Part shown: piece by piece, positions 1 through 7,693 of the stretch
Numbering within the stretch: the stretch's first letter is position 1
Layout: every line of letters starts with the position of its first letter
NCBI GenBank assembly: GCA_026419775.2
Contig: JAOPGA020001626.1
Span: 1-20,357 of the forward strand
DNA from: Acrasis kona
Taxonomy: Eukaryota > Heterolobosea > Eutetramitea > Acrasida > Acrasidae
Direction: 5' to 3'
Length of the DNA stretch: 20,357 nt
Notes under the pieces: model-generated
What the model was told of the DNA's origin: nothing
Databases searched by the model: none
What the model saw: only the letters and a program-made list of their open reading frames with translations
Translations under genes and position numbers: made by a program

Positions 1-2574
1 AAAGGAGAAAATTGGAGCGAAGGTCATACAATTCTTCCTTTTTTTGAAACTTGCAGCACTTTTGTGTCTACTGAAGAAGTATCCAAACATGACGCCCGGC
101 ATGTTCTTTTTCGATCAGCTCAACGGAAGATCCGAGTACTATCTGCAGCTCATGTATCAATGCCAGAACGATTTCGGTGACTTTTGTAAATACAGCGACA
201 ATCAGCTCATTAGAATGGTTGCTCAAGAAATTCGCACCTGCACTCAAGACAAGTTTAAGATTGGAATTGCGTTCGATGAATGTAACGTGTACAACGACAC
301 ACTATCAAACTAGTATGTTCGACTCTTTGTGTTTTATAACCTTAAGTTACACCTCAACTTCAACAAAAGAACATCGTGGACTTTATACTGCGATCGCGCG
401 TCAAACAAATGATATGCTCGACATTTTTGATGTGATTTTAGAAGCAGGCACCAGCTTTAGTCTGAATGGAATGCGGCTTGCAGAGAGTGCTCACGGTGAG
501 GGCAAAAACAAATTACGCTTGGTTTTTGAATATTTGTACGCTACGTCCCAAATCACTGTTCAATATTTAAGAGACAATTTGAACGTCGAAGGTTGCGAAA
601 AAATTCTAGAGGAAGAATTTAACGAGGAAATTATGAATTTAAATGGAGGGTTCAGATTGACCACGGGTGTCCTCAACAGTATCACAACTATCGTTCAAAA
701 GTCATCAACAAAAGAACAAGCCTTAACTTCAGCCATGAAGCAATCATACAACACGATGAAGAAATCTGTGACGACTGCAATTACCGAAAAGTTGCAAGAC
801 GAAGGTAGCGAAAGGCTTCTCAAAATGATCATCAATCTGTGTGTCGCCATGGATATGACAAACGAGATTAAGTTTGAGGCCAAGCATGATCATCTGGATT
901 TTATGGCATTGGGGCTGTGTCATCTACAGGAAATCCAAGGGACCAAGCTGTTTGTTGTTGCGGAGATGATTTGTTTTGACATTGTTCCACAGGTGCTACT
1001 TGATGTTTACAAAACATCTATTCAGGAACAAAACGTCATTTATAGAGCTCTTGATATGTTCAAGGGATACCGCGATAATAACATGAGAGGAAAGTTGTTG
1101 GAGCCCGTTATTGTCGCGGCATTTTCATACCAAGGTGTTATTCAAGATATGATCCAAAAATGTGATGTGTACACCAAAGACGGTATCGTAAAAGACGCAG
1201 ACAAAGCGCAGTTCTTTCAACAGCAACAATATGCATGGTTGAATGAAGTGCAGGTGGAAAACTATGAATTTATTGGTCAAAAGGATCCCCTCCACCATCT
1301 CAGCGATCCTGACAACAACAAGCGGATTGTTTGTGATATTAAAAATGAATGTGGTTTAGACTTTTGCACAAGACAAGACGATATTTTTGTGGGTGGTGCC
1401 ATCAAGTTGTATTTGCAGGGTAGACCCAGAAAGGAATGGAAGAACTTGGCTTACGCAACCAGAAAAAACAATAGTCAGGCTAATGTGAGAGAATGCTACA
1501 AGATGAACAGAGGTAAAAAGGATGAATCATTGAACAAAAACTGTACAAATGAAAGAGAAGACTTGTTGAGATTTGTAAAGGATAAGATCAAACACTTTTT
1601 ATTTGTAACAATCATGCTACCAAAGGGACAAGGAGATCAGAAGATGGATTTAAAACAGGGCGATGTATGGATCGATGTTGATATTGACACGTTGAACGTA
1701 TTAATTAAGAGTGAACCAGTCATGAGTGCTATCAAGGCAGTTTATGAAGCTAATTTCCGCGCAGAGATGCCTTCCATCACAAATCCAATTAATAACAAAG
1801 TGAGAGTTGGTGACAAGACGACTTGGAGAAAAAGGAAAATTGATGAAATCCAGCAGAGCATAAGACAATCTCAAAAATGTAATCTCTTATTCAACATATG
1901 ATGACACTATTAGTTATTAAGTTCTCGGATGGTTTTGGTGAGTCCAAACTCAACAGTATTCAAAGTAAGTCATACACAACTCAAAAGTACTCAACATGTT
2001 ATTGTAGTGGGTGGATCTATTAGTGGAGTCACCATTACCATCAAGAATGGAGAAGATGACTCGGTCGCATCGGAGTTGATTACGTTGCCCAAAAATTTTG
2101 AAGATTTGAGGAAGTTGATCCAGGACAGGTTTGGTTTTACCAATCCCGTCATTACCAATGAGAAATATGCTCTAATCAGAGACATCAACGTCATCTCACG
2201 AGATGCAACCATTTTGGCATTCCCCGATGAAGCAAGTCGTAAGAAGGCCAGTAAACAACCAGGTAAGTCACATGCAACACACAAAAAGTACTCAACATGT
2301 TATTGTAGTGGGCGGTCAGCAGCAACAGATCCAAGATCAGAGAGTAGAGTATAACGAACTCTGGGTGACTTTGAAGGACAATGGTGATTGTATTGTCATC
2401 AATGCGCGCACCTTCCAACAGTTGTTGACTAACATTGGAGAAGAGGTTGGAGGAGAGGTTACAAAGGTCAGATACAACGGCGGAGTAATCAGGAGTGAGC
2501 AATCCTTTAATATAATGATGCAAATTATGAAAGGCGAGAAATTGGATGTGGAGGCAGTCATGAAGGAGCAATGA
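1..2574 (+). CDS. Crinkler/RHS-like P-loop NTPase with nuclease-like middle and two C-terminal beta-grasp modules (5' partial, spliced)
   Basis: The gene runs off the left edge; 804 residues are visible. Exons are <1-312, 347-1878, 1914-1964, 2008-2262 and 2309-2574 (TGA). All four introns start GT, end AG and keep frame. Seen: a Walker B-like strand ending IAFDE (about 257-280), cut from a sensor-like AGTSFSL (about 450-470) by the 34-nt first intron. The middle (about 1090-1430) has a GLDF...DD...AIK pattern compatible with a PD-(D/E)xK nuclease core. The last two exons encode two related 75-85 residue modules resembling ubiquitin- or doublecortin-type beta-grasp folds. NTPase plus REase-like domain is the layout of Crinkler-RHS-type proteins, used as effectors or in genome conflict; those normally carry the ubiquitin-like header at the N-terminus. 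Walker A and any header lie outside the window. Family assignment is moderate, nuclease and beta-grasp calls are inferences, and another STAND-like NTPase is possible. Confidence 0.55.
1965..2007 (+). repeat. Intron, first copy of a near-identical intron pair
   Basis: A 43-nt intron begins GTAAGTCA and ends TTGTAG. It sits in phase 1 just before the first beta-grasp-like module. Its last 25 nt are identical to the end of the intron at 2263-2308, and the match runs a few bases into the next exon (TGGG then GG). Splicing here restores the frame from the 51-nt exon at 1914-1964. Confidence 0.75.
2263..2308 (+). repeat. Intron, second copy of a near-identical intron pair
   Basis: A 46-nt phase-1 intron precedes the second module. 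It shares the first 8 nt and the last 25 nt with the intron at 1965-2007, and only the middle differs by small indels and substitutions. The flanking exons are much more diverged than the introns. The exon between the two copies (2008-2262, 255 nt) is a symmetric 1-1 exon encoding one complete module. Confidence 0.75.
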
Positions 2575-3267
2575 AATATCTCGGCCAGATTCAAATAAAT
2601 TTTAAATTTCGCCACCAAATCTCTAGTACTATAATTATGATTATGTTAGCAATTCAGTTAATGATACTCCCATTTTCATCGCTCCATATAGTATAGTACA
2701 GTATATCATAACCTCTTAGCTTGCCAATGTGTAGATCAGTATTTTTTAGGTATCAACACTTCGGCGCTCCTAAAATGATACAGCTTTGAGGGAAGTATAA
2801 CCTTGGTGAATACTAGTAAGTTCCAGTGGCTCATGTATACCAAAGAAAGTCGCGAATAGACTTTGACTCTTGTATGTCCTACATTTTCAGTCTTGACATC
2901 ACTTATAGTTGTGCGAAGATCCGATTCATATAGGTTTCAATGAAATGAGTGAATTTTGAGAACTAGATGGATTCCCTTTGTTCAGTTATAACATCCACAC
3001 GAATCTTGGTTCTCCATAATAGACAGTGAATGGCCATCCATTAAACTTGCCCTTCAAGAACGAATTACAAGGAACAATTTGATACACAAAAATAACTAAC
3101 TGACCATTAATAAATTAAGCATTGTATCAACCACAACCAAACAAAGTACACAGAACTTCAAAACAATTAAAGCTAGTAGAGTTTGTCACTGCACTTTTTT
3201 ATCGATTACAAATATCATTCAAACCTAACACAACTAACTACGTTTAAACAAAAGTACATTTTATTCA
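2575..3267. other. Intergenic stretch without an intact gene
   Basis: About 690 bp lie between the Crinkler-like stop and the stop of the minus-strand peroxiredoxin-like gene. I found no long open frame or RNA-gene structure by eye. The only recognisable content is the 123-bp acetyltransferase 3' fragment at 3004-3126. A minus-strand poly(A) signal (TTTATT on the plus strand, 3259-3264) lies just outside the stop of the neighbouring gene. Confidence 0.6.
3004..3126 (+). pseudogene. Duplicated 3' fragment of the GNAT acetyltransferase gene
   Basis: These 123 bp are identical, base for base by eye, to 5393-5515. That includes the last 96 coding nucleotides with the stop codon plus 27 nt of 3' UTR of the downstream acetyltransferase gene. 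Upstream of 3004 the similarity stops abruptly, and the coding frame meets a TAA at 2989-2991, so the fragment cannot encode the enzyme. It has no start codon or catalytic domain. The offset is 2389 bp in direct orientation. A recent partial duplication is the simplest reading; a chimeric assembly join is the alternative. Confidence 0.85.
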
Positions 3268-3870
3268 TTAATTGACGTCAAGTGACTGAAGTGCCTCATT
3301 AAAGTTACTTACATCTGCGGCGTCCTTTGCTACGTGAGCCCATTTTATAATTTGATTGTCATCCACTGCAAAGCTACCAGAATTCTGCCATCTAGCGCTG
3401 CCAGCCTTAGTCTCTGTATTTTGAATGCCCTCTTTATCCTTCAATTCGGATAACTCATTCATAACTCCTGATCCAAACATTGAACCTAATGTAGGAAGTG
3501 ATCCGATGCCCCACTTATGGTAAAGTGTTCGATCTGGATCGCATACCATCTTGATGCTGTTTTTGTCGACCTTTTTCCCACTGTCAATCGCATTTTTTTC
3601 AACCAAATCTAGCCAATCTTTTGAATCCTGTTCGTTAGCGTGAGTGATGACGATTATATCGAGCGAAGGATGCGATGCTGAAATCTCCAATAACCACGAA
3701 GTAGTTTTTTCTGCGAAGGGACAACCACAATGCCTTACGAAGGCCACAATGGATTTTTTAGATAAAGCCAATCTTTCGTCTTTGGAAGCTTGATCTCCGA
3801 CTTTTGGCACCTCTTCTACTCCTGACCATGACGATGGCAATAATGATTTCAAATCGTTTACGATGTTCAT
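3268..3870 (-). CDS. Peroxiredoxin-like (AhpC/TSA-type thioredoxin-fold) protein
   Basis: A 200-residue protein, starting at the ATG at 3870-3868; the frame stays open upstream but only with a GTG. Seen: a beta strand IVAFVRH followed by CGCPFAEK at about residues 48-55. This matches the active-site block of the AhpC/TSA-like family common in fungi, where the cysteine of GCPF is the presumed peroxidatic or redox cysteine. A C of the common CPFC motif is replaced by A here. Later a WGIGSLP segment resembles the cis-Pro loop of thioredoxin folds. Length fits the family. Expected role: thiol-dependent redox reactions or peroxide reduction, probably cytosolic since no signal peptide is visible. 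The TAA stop is followed by an AATAAA signal. It is divergent with the membrane-protein gene at 4066. Exact substrate unknown. Confidence 0.75.
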   Translation of the reverse strand: MNIVNDLKSLLPSSWSGVEEVPKVGDQASKDERLALSKKSIVAFVRHCGCPFAEKTTSWLLEISASHPSLDIIVITHANEQDSKDWLDLVEKNAIDSGKKVDKNSIKMVCDPDRTLYHKWGIGSLPTLGSMFGSGVMNELSELKDKEGIQNTETKAGSARWQNSGSFAVDDNQIIKWAHVAKDAADVSNFNEALQSLDVN

Positions 3871-3911
3871 TGTTTTTGTTCTATTTTTGCGCACTTTTTA
3901 ATAGCTTGAAT

Positions 3912-4046
3912 TTAAGCGAAGACCAATCTCCCTTTATTGGAGTCGTGGTATTTGTAACAAGAACGCATGATCGTAGCACCGTTTTTATACAGATCAAATG
4001 AATGACCATCGATGTCTGTTTTTACTTTTTTTTTGTAAGGATACAT
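3912..4046 (-). other. Small 44-codon ORF upstream of the peroxiredoxin-like gene (uORF or micro-gene)
   Basis: An ATG-initiated frame of 44 codons ends with TAA at 3914-3912, 41 nt before the ATG of the peroxiredoxin-like gene on the same strand. The peptide is basic at its start and otherwise ordinary in composition (for example DIDGHSFDLYKNG). Its ATG lies only 19 bp from the ATG of the divergent membrane-protein gene, leaving little room for two promoters. It may be an upstream ORF in a longer 5' leader, a first exon spliced into the downstream gene (a GT at about 3948 and an AG at about 3895 would keep frame), or chance. No family recognised. Confidence 0.3.
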
Positions 4047-4065
4047 TTCAACAAAGTTGCACAAA

Positions 4066-4728
4066 ATGTCTGTTACGAATATCATTTGTGAGTGCATTCT
4101 TGTGGGATCATGCATGTCTGGAGTAAAAATCATTGCAAAAAGCAAGCCAAAGAATCCGGAGGCCTGGAGAAGTGCTTTTCTAATTATTGCAGCCGCTGCT
4201 TCATTGGGAGCCTCTAAATACGCAGGGTTCACCGAAGTTGCGCCTATTCACTCTACTCTTTCAGGTATAGGATCCTTCTTAGGAGTTTGTTGCATTGCTT
4301 TGGGCGCTAATCAATCTATAGGGCTGTTCAATCTACCTGAACTTTATGGAACTGTTCTTTATGGTGTTATTTGCGTGTTGCAAGCAGTTATTTTATTTTC
4401 CAATCAAACCAAACACACTGCAATTTTGAAAAACTTCATGCCGCTAATCCTAGTGGTTGGAACAACAGTCATGGCATTTGCCAAAATACTTTTAAGCAAA
4501 GTCCACGGTATTAATAAGACAAAAGCAACCAACTACTTGCTTGGAGTCTTCTGTTTGATTTTAGGAGATACAGCACTCAAAATGTTTGGAGAGGATTTCT
4601 GGATCGTTCCAGATTACATTCAAAATGTTGATGTTTTCCATGTTCTTTTGGCTTTGGCAATGTTCTTGTTTGGAAATACTGTGAGCCCAAGAGAAACTGT
4701 AACACGAGGAAAGAAAAAGACTCAATAA
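4066..4728 (+). CDS. Seven-helix integral membrane protein with C-terminal KKxx motif
   Basis: A 220-residue protein starting at ATG 4066 in an AAAATG context; the frame extends upstream only through a TTG. Seven hydrophobic segments can be seen, at about residues 3-22, 34-54, 62-85, 94-114, 122-144, 156-176 and 186-206. Polar residues lie within or near helices (Glu, His and Ser around residues 61-70, and His in VDVFHVLLALA in the last helix), which could be functional. The protein ends KKTQ, matching the KKxx dilysine ER-retrieval signal, so ER location is an inference. I do not recognise the family; a distant relation to CREST-type hydrolases was considered but not supported. AATAAA overlaps the TAA stop. 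Confidence 0.75.
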   Translation: MSVTNIICECILVGSCMSGVKIIAKSKPKNPEAWRSAFLIIAAAASLGASKYAGFTEVAPIHSTLSGIGSFLGVCCIALGANQSIGLFNLPELYGTVLYGVICVLQAVILFSNQTKHTAILKNFMPLILVVGTTVMAFAKILLSKVHGINKTKATNYLLGVFCLILGDTALKMFGEDFWIVPDYIQNVDVFHVLLALAMFLFGNTVSPRETVTRGKKKTQ

Positions 4729-4778
4729 ATTTTTAATATTTGGTAAACAAACTGTTATTATTAACATCAAAATCCATT

Positions 4779-4823
4779 ATGTCGCAGAAGTGTCTGTCGT
4801 TCACAATAAGAATGTTGTTGTAA
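4779..4823 (+). promoter_or_regulatory. Upstream ORF in the leader of the acetyltransferase gene
   Basis: An ATG followed by 13 sense codons and a TAA lies 41 nt ahead of the acetyltransferase ATG, in another frame. If the transcript starts upstream of it, ribosomes would meet this small ORF first, which could lower expression of the main frame. A GT at 4821 (GTAAAA) and an AG at 4853-4854 would also permit a 34-nt leader intron, but splicing it does not join the ORF in frame to the enzyme. Confidence 0.3.
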
Positions 4824-4864
4824 AACGAACTTGTCTGAACAACAAATTGATAGGAATTGCAAAA

Positions 4865-5488
4865 ATGAGCATTTTAACCCCACTTGAATCCTTACCCTCA
4901 AAGGACACCACATTAATTGGCGATCGTATTGTTCTGAAACCCATGAAAGAAGAATATGCCGATGAGTTGTTTCAAGTTCAAAATGATAGCATATGGGATT
5001 GGATGTTTCTTGGCCCCTATAACAATGTGGAACAATACAGAAGTGATTTGAAGTCAAATAGTGAAAACAACGGTATTGTGAGTTTTGTGGTAGTAGACAA
5101 AGCCACGGATAAAAAGATTGGTCAGCTTAATTACATTAACATTGTACCAAAGAACAGAACGATTGAACTTGGTAGCATTTGGTACTCCCCGGAGTATCAT
5201 CGCACATACGCGAACTCTGAGAGTGTGCTTCTTGCATTGACTCATGCATTTGAAGTTTTAGGATATAGAAGGGTAGAGTGGAAATGTGACTCTCGCAACG
5301 AGAAATCCAAAGCAGCAGCTCAGAAACTTGGGTTTACTTTTGAAGGTCTGTTTAGACAACACATGATTATCAAAGGAAACAGTCGCGACACCTCTTGGTT
5401 CTCCATAATAGACAGTGAATGGCCATCCATTAAACTTGCCCTTCAAGAACGAATTACAAGGAACAATTTGATACACAAAAATAACTAA
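4865..5488 (+). CDS. GNAT-family N-acetyltransferase, RimJ/RimL type
   Basis: A 207-residue protein starting at ATG 4865 (AAAAATGAGC); the frame is open upstream only from a GTG. The fold's hallmarks are visible in order: an N-terminal LKPMKEEYADELF strand-helix, GQLNYI and GSIWYSPEYHRTYANSE, which is the acetyl-CoA-binding turn in this subgroup, then RVEWKCDSRNEKSKAAAQKLGF and EGLFRQHMI. It transfers acetyl from acetyl-CoA to an amine, by family a protein N-terminus or small molecule; the substrate cannot be read from sequence. Soluble, no targeting signal. Its last 96 coding bases and 27 bases of 3' UTR are copied exactly at 3004-3126. AATAAA lies just after the TAA stop. Confidence 0.88.
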   Translation: MSILTPLESLPSKDTTLIGDRIVLKPMKEEYADELFQVQNDSIWDWMFLGPYNNVEQYRSDLKSNSENNGIVSFVVVDKATDKKIGQLNYINIVPKNRTIELGSIWYSPEYHRTYANSESVLLALTHAFEVLGYRRVEWKCDSRNEKSKAAAQKLGFTFEGLFRQHMIIKGNSRDTSWFSIIDSEWPSIKLALQERITRNNLIHKNN

Positions 5489-5971
5489 CTGACCATTAAT
5501 AAATTAAGCATTGTACCAAGTTGTTTGGGTGTAGTGTGAGAAACTCAAAACAGTATGTGTGTTGACATCATCTTTCCTCTGCATTTTGATTGTTTTTTTT
5601 GCTTTTTTTATCTAAGTCATTTGGGCATTTTTATTGCATGACACACCTGCAGTTTATGAGCATGTAGTTAAGAACGTGACGATAAGTTTATGCTAAAACT
5701 CACCTTTTTAATCGTTACGATTATTCAAGTTTGATAATTAACCATGAATCGTTAAACAAACAAGTTAGGAAGGTAGGACAACACAAAAAACAACCGGATT
5801 ATGATCAGGTTTGGAAAGAATGGTATTTATGATCTATATCGTGACACCGCATGTACAATTTTGTCAACGGTTGGGGTGTCCGTTTGAGTGTTCGCCCCCA
5901 TTGCTTTATTTATTGTAATTTCTTTCCTTTTTAGAAAGACTTTGGACAAAATATTGGACTCGTCCGAGCCC
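5489..5971. other. Intergenic region, possibly with an upstream exon of the next gene
   Basis: About 480 bp without a clear gene. It contains T-rich tracts at about 5585-5610. An ATG at 5801 opens a 28-codon frame ending in TGA at 5885-5887. The frame of the following gene is open back to at least 5888, across a hydrophobic stretch preceding CTTTTTAG at 5927-5934, which resembles a 3' splice site. A first exon from 5801 joined at 5935 would keep frame only with a weak donor at 5878 (GTCCGT), so I did not include it. Confidence 0.4.
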
Positions 5972-6938
5972 ATGACAACCACTCCTTCACATGTTGCAAT
6001 TCTAAAGGACCATGAAGTTCACGTATACAGCACTGCCTCAAATCAAATAGAATACAAAGTCCACCTGCCATTGCCCCAGAATGGAAACGTGTTTTGTGGC
6101 CATAGAATTATAACGCTTAATAACTCAATTGTACTCGCTACCGATTATTTGGGGAACCACCACTTTGTGAACACCAGCAGCGGAGAGGTTCTTGCATCCA
6201 GGCCTTTTGTTGGGGATGTCATCAAACTGGATGATGACACACTAGTATTTGTCACCCTCGAGATCGGAAATCATGTCGAGGGATTCAACAAATGGATATT
6301 TTATCAAGTCACTATTGATTTTGATACCTATGACATCAAAACTAAACAACTATCTTGTATTAGTGTTCGAGACTACAAAACATTGGTTTCACATTCGTAT
6401 GGTGGTAATGGCTATCTTATCCACACGTACGACGAGCCACCAGAGACGAGAGTGACAAGCATATATACTGGTCAGGATGTTTCCACAATTAGGGAGATTG
6501 TTAATAGCGACAGCATCACATTCCACAAAAATACCATATCACATCACGAAAACAATCATTGGATCGGAAACAGAAATGTAGTAGTCACACATGATTTACT
6601 AACAGGAAATATGATTTCTAAAATATATGTTCAAGAAAAAAGAGATGCCTTGTTCCTTTGTGACGACTACGTCGGAATAGATAAAGGTAATAAAACTGAT
6701 GTTTTTGACCTGAGGAGAGGGAGGCTGCGGTTTGTTGTAGAAGGTAAGTACATAAATGTAAGAAAACAATCAACTGACATTTTTAGGACATCCGAAAGGA
6801 AAGTTTGGCGATTTGATCCTGACTAGAAGTAGGAAGGGTGAGATGGAACTTTGGAGCTTAAGCACATGTGAAATGATTACAAAGTTTGGATTTGGAGATT
6901 ATGGCACTTTTTTACCAGGATCTATTAAAAACATATAG
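5972..6938 (+). CDS. Unrecognised soluble protein with beta-propeller-like repeats
   Basis: Two exons, 5972-6743 and 6787-6938 (TAG), flank a 43-nt GTAAGT...TTTTAG intron. The start is placed at the first ATG in frame; an upstream exon is possible because the open frame extends to 5888. The protein (about 307 residues) consists of short beta-strand stretches with recurring patterns such as HVAILKDHEVHVYST, SIVLATDYLGNHHFVNTSSGE, GYLIHTYDE and NVVVTHDLLTGNMISKIYV, ending MELWSLSTCEMITKFGFG. The DLxTGxxI and LWSLxT patterns resemble WD40 or PQQ-like propeller blades. No catalytic motif, signal peptide or convincing family assignment. Likely a protein-binding scaffold by fold, but function is unknown. 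Confidence 0.65.
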
Positions 6939-7136
6939 CCCAATTAATGTTGTTGTTTTATTTGTTATGTTGTTGACTTGTTCAAGTGACCTGAAACTGA
7001 GATGTTATTTTGTAAAGAATTTATTATGCGCTAACTATCATCTGAAATCATTGTTTCCGTTGACAGTCGGATTCCGTTCTTCAATCTATGCCCTCGGTTT
7101 CAAAAATGACTCGTTGTAATTTGGTTTACCGAAACG

Positions 7137-7442
7137 ATGAAGATTACGCTAGGGGACACAATCAACAACCATGAGGTCCCATATGTACCAAGATATAGAG
7201 CATATTTTTATCTTCTCATAAATTTCTTGACTGCAGGCTTAGGAACTGTGATGGCTGGACTCGATGCAAGACACTTGGATACGTGCATAATTGGATTACT
7301 GCAGTTTTTGTCTGCTTGGCTGCTTATATGGACATTTGTTGGATTTTTTATTGGTTATCTATGGTCGATATGGTGGGGACTACTTATTTGCCAAAGGAGC
7401 AATGATGGGGATGATGTACCACTTTCACCATACAAAGTGTAG
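7137..7442 (+). CDS. Small SPEC3/stum-like membrane protein
   Basis: A 101-residue single-exon protein from ATG 7137. Two hydrophobic hairpin regions are seen: residues about 24-44 (YFYLLINFLTAGLGTVMAGL) and about 50-85, ending GYLWSIWWGLLIC. The order of N-x4-GLGT, then IGLLQFL, then WSIWWG matches the SPEC3/stum domain of animal sensory-cilium and mechanosensory proteins, where the glycine-rich first helix is followed by GLLQ and W-S-I-x-W-G. The short C-terminus is acidic and polar, and the N-terminus is soluble. By family, it is an ER or plasma/ciliary membrane protein of unclear biochemistry. The neighbouring genes do not suggest a partner, although a flagellar dynein gene is present in the window. 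Confidence 0.6.
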   Translation: MKITLGDTINNHEVPYVPRYRAYFYLLINFLTAGLGTVMAGLDARHLDTCIIGLLQFLSAWLLIWTFVGFFIGYLWSIWWGLLICQRSNDGDDVPLSPYKV

Positions 7443-7693
7443 CAGTAAACAATGTTATAGTTTTATTGTGTAAATCAGTTTTTACAAGTTTGTTTTTATC
7501 CAAAAAGCAACGTTGTTTTATATTTGCTTGCTCAACAACAATGCCTCTTTGCTGTTATGGTGAAATAGTGCTTTATAATTCATACATCCATGTAGTGTAT
7601 TAATATTCACTTGTTGGGTATTTGCGTCCTCGGGAAAAAGGTAAAATAAATAGGGTAATAAGAAATCCTTCTCCACTCGAATCTATTTCAAAC

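Noticed and set aside
1929-2354. A separate unspliced gene starting at an ATG at 1929.
   Set aside because: Reading through would translate both GTAAGT...TAG segments. Splicing joins 347-1878, 1914-1964, 2008-2262 and 2309-2574 in one consistent frame, so a single gene is simpler.
2191-2618. Overlapping minus-strand frames of 93-126 codons.
   Set aside because: They are antisense to the spliced C-terminal modules of the Crinkler-like gene and have no motif support.
4057-4232. A minus-strand frame continuing upstream of the 44-codon ORF into the membrane-protein gene.
   Set aside because: The upstream part is the shadow of the membrane protein's second helix; only the ATG-started part at 4046-3912 was kept, at low confidence.
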